DNA of 64,000 nt, taken from assembly GCA_013398615.1 (NCBI GenBank), contig VZSR01003806.1:3183094-3247093 (forward strand), given 5' to 3'. The translations under genes and the position numbers were made by a program. The number at the start of each line of letters is the position of its first letter. Positions within the stretch are counted from its first letter, which is position 1. Below, one piece after another: positions 50,490 through 61,049 of this stretch. A model generated the notes under the pieces. It saw only the letters and a program-made list of their open reading frames with translations, was not told where the DNA came from and did not search any database. The stretch comes from Brachypodius melanocephalos. Lineage: Eukaryota; Chordata; Aves; Passeriformes; Pycnonotidae.

Positions 50490-51070
50490 TGTATTTACGT
50501 GTTCCCGCCGAGGCGCAGCCCCCGCGTGTCCTGCAGGCCAGGGTGGCAGGAGGAGGACAGGGTGGCAGGAGGAGGACAGCGACAGCTCCCGGGGGGCTGC
50601 CACATGCCGCCGTGGCAGGAGCAGCTTCTGCGCATCCCTTGTCCCCTGCCCCTGGCCGGAATGCGTCCCCCGCAGCAGCAGTCAGTGCCCGGCGGAAGCA
50701 GGAGCAGCAAGCCAGCGCCTCAGCGCCGGGGCCGGGCTCGGGGGCACAGCCGCGCCTGTGGCGCTCCGGCCACGGCCTGTGGAGGCAAAGAGGGTGCGGA
50801 GGGGGCTGTAGCCCCTGCTGCTCTTGCCACGCTGGGTACGCGCTGCTGCGTCGCTGCCTCTCTCAGGGAGCTCTCCTCCAGCTTGTCTTTGTACACACTT
50901 TGATCCCCGCAAGCCCTGGGCTGATCCCGACCGGCCCAGGCGAGAGCAGGGCACCGCAGGGCCGCCCGCCCGGCCCGCACCGCCGGCATGGGCACAGCGC
51001 CCGGCTCTGCGACGGGCCCGGCAGTGCGGCCCTGGCCTTGCTCCGGGCCAGCCAGACCCACGGCTACATT
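50490..51070. promoter_or_regulatory. Isolated CpG-rich island
   Basis: About 580 bp of high G+C (roughly 70% by eye) with around 50 CpG, against CpG-poor flanks. By composition it qualifies as a CpG island. A 19-nt unit (CAGGGTGGCAGGAGGAGGA) is repeated in tandem at 50539-50557 and 50558-50576. Both strands have long open frames, a by-product of few stop codons in GC-rich DNA; none encodes a protein that I recognise. It could be a promoter or first exon of a gene lying further downstream (TDRP would be expected in this direction by mammalian synteny), an orphan island, or a GC-rich repeat. The TDRP N-terminus was looked for and not found. Confidence 0.5.
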
Positions 51071-51127
51071 TTGAGGCAAAAAACTCACTTTCTTATTTTT
51101 ATATTTTATTTTTATGTATTATTATGT

Positions 51128-51250
51128 TTAAAAACCCCACAAAAACAAACAAACAAACAAAAAACAAACACCCCCCAAAAAAACAAACACCACCCCCCCC
51201 CAAAAAAAAAAAAAACAAAAAAAAAACCAAACCCCACCCCAAACCAAGAC
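51128..51250. repeat. A/C-only low-complexity tract
   Basis: About 120 nt of A and C, with AAAC units, a C-run near 51191-51200 and long A-runs. It is similar in make-up to the tract at 10969-11145. Confidence 0.88.
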
Positions 51251-51567
51251 AAATCTTTTTTCAACAATTTGCAACAGATTTTGCCAAGTGACACTTCAGT
51301 GTCATGATCTTCAAGTGCCCATCATCATGTTGGAGGGATCTGGATTACCTATGTTTAAGGCTTTGGAAACAGTCTTTGACAAGGGACACTCGCTTTGTTT
51401 CCTACTATTCACCTCAGGTTAACTTTTGATTTTAGACACTTGTTACCTATTACAAAAAAATAGGAATGCAGTTGGCTCAACTTAGGGTCATAAAACCAGT
51501 CAGTATTTTTTACTTCTGACCAACATGAAATCAAAATTCGTTCAAGTGCAACTTCCTCGCCAGTTAG

Positions 51568-51676
51568 TTCACCTTACAGCACTTCTGTATATCTTGTAAT
51601 AAACAATTACAGAGCTTACAGAGCTTCTTATAGCATTGTTGCTTATAGAGCTTCTTCACCTGACAGCACTTCTGTA
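51568..51676. repeat. Diverged local duplication
   Basis: A 22-nt word (TTCACCT[T/G]ACAGCACTTCTGTA) occurs at 51568-51589 and 51655-51676 with a single difference. AGAGCTTCTT-type words also repeat between them (about 51620 and 51648). This looks like an old tandem duplication with an 87-bp period. Confidence 0.6.
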
Positions 51677-51975
51677 AAAAGCAGCTGAAAAATTGATAGC
51701 AACTTGCAGCTTAACTTTACTTAGGACTTCACAAATAACACATCCTTCCTCAGTGCACTCTGAGGATGGAGCCACTGAGCTGAGCCAGGAAGGTTCAATG
51801 ACAGTGAGCTCAAGCGCTCCAAGGCTAAGGGTTTGTGGATTCCCTTCCTGGACACTGTCCATGTGCTACTTATTCAGAACCTCAGGACATCAACAACAGC
51901 TCTGACATACAGCTCCTAGAGAATGTATACACATGCACACTCCCTGTATGAACAGAAAATTATTTTGGTTTTAAT

Positions 51976-52023
51976 CTATATGTCTATATGTCTGTATGTC
52001 TATATGTCTATATGTCTATATAT
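51976..52023. repeat. 8-nt tandem repeat (CTATATGT)n
   Basis: Six consecutive 8-nt units: four are exact, the third has CTGTATGT and the last CTATATAT. Confidence 0.92.
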
Positions 52024-55000
52024 CCATGTATCAAACCTCAAAATGTGAGCCTAGTTTCTTGCTAAGACTGTCACCAGAAGTGCAAGTGAGATGCCATGTG
52101 ACGGGGATTTGGAGCTACCAATGAAAACAGAAAAGCAACCCCCTCAAAACACTATGAAACTGCCCAAGACCCCAGATGTGCTAGAGCTCCAGCTCTCTTG
52201 TGCTTCAAGGAGTTGTGAGACAGAGCAAGAATATTTTAAGAGCTGGTGTGGCAGAAATGAGAGTGCTCTCGGTGGAGCCCACAACACCAAGGCACAGGCA
52301 GGGCTGTCACTTGGGGGTGAGTCAGTGAACTGCTCCTTTCCAAAGGGAAACAGGAAAAAACAGCAGCACACAGAGCCTAGAGAAACTGAAGTCAAAACAG
52401 GAACTAGAGTAAGACTTGAGAGGAAGAAATAAAAGAAACTTTCAGGCACAGCCCAGCAGGGAAGGAAGCTGGGAACTCTTGCTGTCTTGTCTGTTATTCC
52501 TGCAGGAAAACAGTTGCATCACAGACCCGTCTGGATCCATCAGCAATTTCTACATCTATCTGGTAAAAAATTATTTCAAAGTATGTCTTTTCTTAAATTA
52601 ATGAGTTCATGCAAGAGAACGTGCTCACCTGACAACAGCTGCAGAGGTCTTCTAAACAAATACAAACAAATGCAAATGTAATTGTCCTGATTCTTTAGAA
52701 TAACATTGTTAATTTATTTCCTTTGTTTATTTCCTTTGTCCACTCATCTTGGAATACTAATTAAAATTAATTATTGAATAATTATTTCTATTGTTTTCTT
52801 AGGCCTTTGAGCTTGATGCTGCTCTCGGGATTATAGACCTGTAGGCACAATATCCTCTGAACTAATTACGTGTTAGCTACAGCCCAGGAACAGAAAACCT
52901 GAAAAGTTTTAGTCTGTGGGAAATATGAAGCTGTCCAACTCTCAGCAGAGAGCAGCAACATATCAGGAGCTACCCTGTGTTTCCCATTGGTAAGAGATGT
53001 GTATTTGGGCAATTACTGTTAAGCAGTTGAATGGAAGTAGCTTGTCAGTCCCTGGGGTGTTGTGCTCAGCTACATTGGTGTGATTCATGACTAGTTCCCC
53101 TGAGGATGATGGGTGGAATCCAGCCCTCAGGAGCACAGTCTGTTCTGAAGAGAAGCACTTGTATCCTGCTGCCTTAAAACATCCTATTCAGGCAAGCCTT
53201 GGTGTTGGAAGGATGTGAACTGGGAGCTGCTTCAGTGCTGTCCTTGTTTCCAGCAGGCAGACACTAGAGGAGGGATGTACACTATCTGCATGAGGGATCC
53301 TTTTCCTTGACTTTCGCAGTGAAGAAGGAAAAAGTGATTACCATTACAAATTCTTATTTTTCTGATTACTGAAGGACTATACAAATGGTTTCCAAATACA
53401 CCCCTCTCTTCCTTGTGCTGCCCCATGAGGCCGTACAACCCCTGCTCTCCCAGCCTCCTTGATGCTTTTTTTCTTCTGGCGCAGTTGCATGAACAGCTGC
53501 ATTGCAATTAAATACCTGAATTCCTGCATTTGGGATTAGATCCAAATTGTACTCTAAATTAATTCCTGCTTAAGCCTTCCTATGTGGCCCAGTGGTTTGG
53601 CCTGCACTCTGCTATTTAGTTGTTGTAGTCCATAAAGAAGTGTCACACTAGAGGATAATTTCAGAAAATATCTGCAACTATAGGCCTACATATACTCCAA
53701 GAAAATTCTAAGATCAAAACATAACACAGGATATTTGGCACATGAAACCTCCATTGAGTGGCCAAGACTGAAATTCCCTTCCAGATGGAGCACTAAGTCA
53801 CAATCCCCACCTTGCAATAGATGTCTTTTTGGGTAAAATTACTGCAGGAGTGTTTCCCTGAGCCAGCACTGTGCTGTGTCTACTGGAAGATCATCAGATC
53901 CAGATGAAGACTCTGGCTCTCCTCCTGCAGCACAGTTACTTGAGCATGCAGGAGTGAACTAATCTTATCTAACATTACCAATCACATTAGATCAATTGAA
54001 TCTAATCACAGGTTAGGTTAGACACCTCGAAGAGCTGTGTTAACCACTGTCACCTCCTCTGACAAGGAGCTGCACTCATCAGATGGGCTGCATCTCCCTG
54101 ATTGCTCACATGCCTTTGGGGAAAAAGGTCAGCGAAAAGGCGCAGACTTCAGCTGCTGATCCCACGTGATGGGAAAGCTGCTGTAAAACATCCTGTGCTG
54201 GGACCGTTTTTTGAACAAAATGGTCAACATTGCAAATGCCCTTGAATAAATTGGATATTTCCTGCTGTAATAGCTATGCTGGACCTGTGAAATTTTGGGT
54301 TGAAGATGGAGGGCTTAGGAGAACACTGAAATTGTCTGTCAGTCAGGCTGTCATTGCTGTTGATGGGTGGTAATGAGAAAATAGACTATATGTTTCTGTC
54401 TGTAAAGTGATGGTTTTTTGAACTAGTATCAGGAGACTAGGAACAGGCTTTGCCTTCAAGTGCACAGTAAAGATGTTTTTATTTGAATACATATCAGTTC
54501 TTTTTGTTATGGAATTCCCTATAGCAACTGGACAGTTTTGCAGTCTAATGTGATATATAACAAACTTGTTGCTCAGGGCTCACGAACTCAGAATAGAGGA
54601 GTCAAGGAAGGCAAAGCCTATTCATGGTCTTCTATGTCCTTCTGAGACCCATTTCTTACATCTGTAAGTTATTGAGGAGTGCCTACTTATTTAAAAATTT
54701 GTGATTGTGCTATGAACTGGCAAGGGCAGTGAAAAGCCTAATGATTGCAGGGAACTGACACAATGTACATGTTCTTTTTGCTTGTTTAATTGAACATGCA
54801 GCAGAGCACATGTAGGTGCAGCCTGGCCAATGGGTGTGTGCTCCTTTTCTTGGAAGCCCTGCAGTCTATCTGACAGGTTTGGTTTGATTCCTACAGATGC
54901 TGGCTGAAGAGAGGTCAGTTCTAGGCCAGAAAATCAACTTTCTGTGGGTGAATGCCACCCCAAACCAGCCTATAGTGGGGCCCACTCACAGGAGTATAGG

Positions 55001-58000
55001 ATGTCATTTGAGGTAAGATCTACTTTTAACCTGCACACTGTCCAGCTGAAAGTAAGATCATCTTCCCTGTGGTTCTCAGAACTCTCTGAAGATCCAGTGT
55101 GTTATGCAGAGACATAAAAATACTGTGAGCTTGTCATGAGTAGCAGATGGGGAAAAAAAAGTAATTTAGATTAAAAGCTGCAAAAGTAGCCAGATTTTCT
55201 GAATCCCATCTTTCTTGGGGTAAAAGGAAAAAGAATCCCCATTTCTAATCACAGAAAGGAGATGTCATGTAGTGAAGTTCTTTCTCCCTTATGAGTGTAC
55301 CTCCCTAAAAGCTCCCCAGCCATACAAGGGGAAGTAAAGAGCTCTTCTGGACCCCTATTCCTTATGCTAATACATTTTTATACTTTTTAATGCTTTGATA
55401 TTTATTTTTCCTCAAACTACAATGTTTTGTTTGGGCAGTTTTTTTGTGACTAACGTTACACATTCTTTTTCTTCTTTCTGGAGAAATTGTTTCCATTTAC
55501 TTGAGTGATTGATACTGCTGGCTACTGTATTCAACAATTAATAACTGTGGGATAACATGTTCCTTGGATATATACTCATTCAATTTTTGATCAGTGAGAT
55601 TGTTTTCACTTCCAGAAAAACTGTTCACTTGAGGCTTGTATTACTGCTTTTTTTTTTCCCCTGACACCAGGAACAAAGACATAAGTTAGCGCTGAGATCT
55701 TCTCTGTAGATCTTACCTCTCCCATTGCAGCAGATTGTTTACATTTCATTGTCAGCAGAGCATTATGAATGCAGGGAATAATCTGTTAAGCTGATTAGGG
55801 ATCTGGGACTTAGCAAAGCAATAAACATGTGAAAGCAACTTGTAAACTTTTGTTGCTTCACCACTGAGGTCTCCCCTTTACTACTTGTATTAATTAGAAT
55901 GCGTGTAAATCAAATAAATATAAATGTCAGCAACAGCAGTAGTTAGCAGAAATGTAAATGTGCTTCTCTTCCCTTCTCTGCTGTATTTTCTCCTTCTGAT
56001 TTTGCTACAAAGGGGCAGTAAAATGAAGGACTACATGATTTCTTTCCCCTTTGTTGAAAGGAAAAGTGCAAAGAAGCAGAAAGTTTTAAACAGGAATGAG
56101 AATAATAGAGAGAAAACAGAGCAGGAATTTGGAAAAAGAAAGGAGGAAAATTAGAAAAATAATTAGATTTGGGAGTATGAAAGAGAAAAGCCTCTGCATG
56201 CCAATACTTGTTCCAGGGATCACTATATGATTTACTGGATATTTACCACATTTAAAATTTTAAATGGACGAAAAAACCCAAGAGTTGGGTATCATTCCTT
56301 CTGGTGACAAGATAGGATCTGGGCAGATGGTTCTTCACTTGTCCTTCAGGTTGTGGAGGTTGCTCCTGTCCCTTACAGCTGGTAAAGTCCTATGTTACCT
56401 ACATGTCCATTCCCATTAACTTTTACATGGGTAGTGCATGGCCAGTCCCTCACAGGTGTTGGCAGGATATGTGGTAAGACAGTGAAATCATCCTATTTTC
56501 AAGTTGTCTCATCCCAGTTTCTAATGAAAGCTTTTGGTATGAAGTATGGTTTCATTTCAACAAGCAAGAAATACACCTAAAAATCTCATGTGGTGGTCAC
56601 AGATTCTTTGCATCTCTGAGCAAAAGAAGAGTTTACGAGTTTCTGCTGGACATACAATGAGTAAGTCTGTGCCTTGACCTGGGCTGCATTGAGGGCTGTG
56701 TCACCACTGCCAGGCTTTGGCAATGCTACAGGCAGTTCCAGCAGAATTCACAGTTTGGATAACAGTTTTCCAATTTCAGATTAATGGCAACTTTGAAATA
56801 CCCAAGTAGAGGCCTCAAATGCATCAGATCAGATCTCATATTTTCATTCTTTTCATCACAAGAATTTGCCTTGTGTGCAGTGATCTGTGCACCCTACTCC
56901 ATAGGAGAAAATTATGACAGTCAGCTATTTCTTGGATATGACTATGTTTATTGGCAAATAGTGTTCTCCTAAGCATGAAAATCATACAGAGCCAATTTCC
57001 CTTTTCATATTTCAACCCTGGCGTTCAGCTAGCATTCTGTCCAAAAAGTGGTTTTCTGGTTTTCTTTCTGACTTACAAACATGACTTTTCCTTTCTGCAT
57101 GACTTTCTGCTGAAATTCTGCCTCTTCTGTATGTTGCACACATATATAAACCCTGAATTAATTAATTCCCAGTGTTAATATTTATAGTCAGTCTAGTCCT
57201 TGGCAGTCACTACCTTTGCTTTAGGTCTGGCTGAGCAGTGGGATACTTAATTGTTTGCTCATTTAGTCTGAAGAGAGAGCAGCCAGCATAACCATAAAAC
57301 CCAGAGAGAATTGTATGTGACCAGATTGAAAAACAAAGATATATTTGCTGGATTTCACCCAACCTCCTGCAAAACAATGCTTCAGCAGTGCATGAAGAGG
57401 AGAACTGCCATCTTCGCAGGCTAAGGGGAGGCTTGATGAGTTTTTTGGGTGGAAAGCAGAGAACTCCTGCCCCACCTGGGGGGCTGACATTGTCTCCAGC
57501 TCTACTACTGCTGCTTCTTGTTCCCTCCAGCATGTATTCCTGCCAAGGCAACTGTCTAATTAAAAAAAAAAAAATTAAAACACTATTTAAAGCTGCCTAT
57601 TTTTTTTCCCGTTAATGGGATAATCTTCTGTGTGGAAGTAGTCCAATGAGCAATCATGCAGATATGCCTGAGGAGCACAGTCAGGCTGGGGGCACTGGAT
57701 AGCCTAGGCTTGGGTGGTGGGCATGGGAACATGTTAAGCCAAGCATTGCCATCTGCAGTGAAACTGGTGCATGAAACTTACAAAGAGAAAAACCCTCAAT
57801 CTTACTTCCCTTGCCAGTTTTGTGCCTCAGATTGCCCATCCCTATATTTCAGAGGACCACCTTAAGACATTGTTAAACATGAAAAACTTTGAGGTTCCCG
57901 AAAAGAAGACAATACCATTTATAATAGAAGTTTGTTTACTTCTAACGCTTCAGGTTATACATCAATAGGACTGCTTCTGCCACTGCAGTCACTTTGTGAA

Positions 58001-58614
58001 AATATTATATAAGTGCTTCCTCTAAATAAATTATTAGATGAAGGAATATAATTTGCATAATTACTTAATATCTATAATTTAGCATTTTCAATGCCCATTA
58101 ACTCATAATTCATAACAGCAATTTATTCTTCTGTACCCATCCAGTCTTTTTCTCTCTGCTACAAATAGCAGTGGCCTATTTTTGGCCAGCCCTAGCAAAA
58201 AATTAATAGACTGACTTTGTGGTTATTTATTACTTGTTGGCCTTCTACCAGTAACTCTGAGAGTCCCAACAGCCTGATATCTGTCTTTTGACAGGTGTAG
58301 ATCTTGCCTTTTTCATCTTGAGCTCAGATTTAGAGAAGGCTCATCCTCCCCATTGTTGCTCTATGCTGTCATTTTAGTACAGATCTAAGTGTTCATAGAG
58401 CTGCTAACATCACATGCTGTAAGAACACACATTTCAGAGCCAGTGGTATCTCCTTCTGAGGGCAGTGGAGAGAAGGTCTCTTTTAGAAAGCATTTCAGAC
58501 CACCTCAGCTCAGGTCTAGATCTCACTTGTCCTTCAAGAGACTGCTGACTGTGGAGCAAGGGTAGATGCCCAAGTTCACAGCACCAATGCCTTTCTTTCC
58601 ATGGTTTTTGACAC
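52024..58614. other. Intergenic, no gene recognised
   Basis: About 6.6 kb of mostly AT-rich sequence with short unrelated open frames. No conserved exon, RNA gene or confident repeat was recognised. Confidence 0.45.
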
Positions 58615-58616
58615 TT

Positions 58617-58835
58617 GGAATCATAGAATGATTATGGTTGAGAAAGGTTGAGTCCGACCATTAACCACACTGCCAAGCCCACCACAAAAACATGTCTCTA
58701 AGCACTGCATCTACATGTTTTTTGAACACTTCCAGGGATGGTGACTCCACTACTTCCCTGGGAAGCCTGTTCCAATGTTTGACCACCCTTTCAGTGAAGA
58801 ATTTCCTCCTAATATCCAATCTAAACTTGTTTTCT
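58617..58835 (-). mobile_element. CR1 LINE 3' fragment, about 220 bp (minus strand)
   Basis: In antisense the segment reads through the CR1 3' end: GGAATCATAGAATGATTATG, GAACACTTCCAGGGATGGTG, ACTCCACTACTTCCCTGGGA, AGCCTGTTCCAATGTTTGAC and AGTGAAGAATTTCCTCCTAA. It is the best preserved CR1 end in the window and likely one of the younger ones. Confidence 0.92.
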
Positions 58836-60610
58836 TACAAAAAGAGGTATTAAATTGATAGTGGTTCTTATTGTAATATATACAACAAAAAACCTGCTTA
58901 GTTTCTTCAGTCTGGCAGCATTTCTGTTCTAGTTGGCATCTCACTACGGAGCTGTGTGAGGCAAACATGGTAAACAAAGGCCATAAAGGGCTTCTTGAGC
59001 AGTGTCCTCCATGCCCTAGGGTGCAGAGCTGATTCCATCTGCTTTGCACTGCCTGGAGACTGTTGGAGAAACTCTGTACATTGTTCCCAAGCATGAGGAC
59101 AAAGAGCTGTTCCATGTTGTTTAAACTGGTTGCATCCATGCAGCCTTGCTGGTGAGACTGGGTTTGAGACAACACCTACTTGATGCTTGAATTTCTCCAC
59201 CTGACAACACCTACCTGCTGGATCACACCAGGGTGGCATTTCTCTTCCTTGCCATTTTTAATTGCTCATGAATCATCTTTAGTTAAGTTTAAGACAATGA
59301 GTAACTCAGTGAAACTACAGCTCAGAATTCAACTCCTCAGGCACTGTAAGTAAAGCGTGATACCTTTGATTGATCTATTGTCAAAATAACTTCAGTTTAA
59401 AGCAGCATTTAATTTCAAAGGGTTTTCATTTATTTCTCAGGACTCTGGCATTTGGATTTCTCTTTATCTGATTGGGAAAAACACAGGTGGTGGAACACTC
59501 AGGGCTCATCTCCATTTGGAAATGTGCTGGAAAAGGCATTCCCCAATAACTGTATCTGATGAAGAAATGAGAACTGCGAGTATTATTCCAGAATAATTTT
59601 AATACCTATTTCCTATGCAGCCACCCAGTTTCTGAATTAGCTCTGAATAAGGATTAGAGTCAGACCAAAAAAGCATTTCTACTCTGAAATAGGACCATCC
59701 AGAGAAGATGTACACCCAAATAATGTTCTGGAATAGCTATTTCAGAAACTTTCCAAGCACTGAGGAGCCCTGAGGGCAGGCAATCTGAGGTCTTCCAGCA
59801 GCATCAGGGTGGCCAAGTTTTGCACTGCTGTGAAATCTTGGGTGGAGCAGGGAAAGCTGCCACTACCAGCCCTTTGTGGAGCTCCTGGAGAAGTTCGGTG
59901 TGCAGGGTTTCTTGCAGAGAAACAGATCCTATCCTTGAACACACATCCCCAGCTCACAGATGTGAGTACACATGATGCCAAGCAGGCCTATGTCCATAGG
60001 TCCTGCCAGGATATTTTAGCTTTACCTCCTCTCTCTCCCTCTGTCTTGTGTTTTGGCAGACCTGCCTTATTTTTGTAGTTAGCCCAAATACATACTGAAT
60101 ATACTCAAAATATGTATTTCAATTTCTGCTTCACATTTGCCCTACAATGTCTTACATATAAAGAACTCTTCAGTATCCCTTTTTTGAAGGCCAGAATTCA
60201 GTTTGGGAACTTCTCCTCACTATTCAAGAAAGATTGAAATAAAATTTCTTGTGAAACAATTTTTCTTACACTGAACAGTGAGATAACTTTTTGATTTTTA
60301 TTTACCATATAATGAATGTATAAATGAGACTATAAAATATGTGCATATTCTTTTTCTAGTTTCTTTTATGGAAATACAATTCCCCCCCTCTATTGCAGTG
60401 CAGCCTATTTACATATACAGTCATAGTTTTCCTTTTTGCTAGTGAGTCAACAGCCATACCTTGTTCTAAATGTTCCTATTATTTTCTTATAATTGCAGAC
60501 AAATGTCATCAAGTATCTATGTAAGTAACTTTATGTTCCTCATAGCTATGAATGCAACACAAAGTGTATTTGCATAACCCAAAACAAAAACAAGCTTATT
60601 GTTTGCAGTT
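58836..60610. other. Intergenic, no gene seen
   Basis: About 1.8 kb. Open frames at 58750-59239 (minus) overlap the CR1 and are not genes. Confidence 0.45.
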
Positions 60611-61049
60611 TATAGTAGGTTGACCCTGGATGTCAAGCACCCACTAAATACATTCTCCCTTCTGCTGCTGGAAAGGAGAGAGAAAAATCTACCAAAGACT
60701 TCATGGGTTAATTTCAGGACAGAGAGAAATCACTCATAGGCAAAAGAGGCTTGAATTGGGGATATTAATTGAATTTATTACTAAAAAAATCAGAGCAGGA
60801 TAATGAGAAGTAAAATAAGATCTTAAAAAAAAACCTTCTCCCCACTCCTCTTTCCCAGCTCTACCACCTCCCCAGCAGTGCAGGGAGATGGGANNNNNNN
60901 NNNNNNNNNNNNNNNNNNNNNNNNNNNNNNNNNNNNNNNNNNNNNNNNNNNNNNNNNNNNNNNNNNNNNNNNNNNNNNNNNNNNNNNNNNNNNGAAGCCA
61001 CCCCTGTAGCCCCTCTGCTACCAAAACCTGGTCTTGCAAACCAAATACA
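60611..61049 (-). mobile_element. ERV LTR, second copy of the nested family (minus strand), interrupted by assembly gap
   Basis: The left part (TAGGTTGACCCTGGATGTCA; TTGAATTTATTACTA; AGGATAATGAGAAGTAAAA; GCAGTGCAGGGAGATGGGA) matches 17720-18021. The right part (GAAGCCACCCCTGTAGCCC; CTACCAAAACCTGG; AACCAAATACA) matches 18770-18826. The start base pair reads TA rather than TG. By comparison, about 750 bp of the middle are missing and replaced by 100 N. No TSD is certain. Confidence 0.8.
60894..60993. other. Assembly gap (100 N) inside an LTR
   Basis: Exactly 100 N. The flanks pair with positions 18021 and about 18772 of the other copy, so the true missing length is probably near 750 bp and should contain the GC-rich degenerate repeat of that LTR. 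Confidence 0.97.

Noticed and set aside
50720..51088. A 122-codon minus-strand frame in the CpG island
   Set aside because: No domain, signal or family resemblance. Long open frames are expected in both strands of GC-rich DNA.
50375..51307. A 310-codon open frame on the plus strand
   Set aside because: It runs from a TA-rich block through the CpG island into an A/C tract. The protein changes character at each composition border (hydrophobic, then Ala/Pro/Gly/Arg-rich, then Lys/Asn/Pro/Thr), so it reflects base composition and not a gene.
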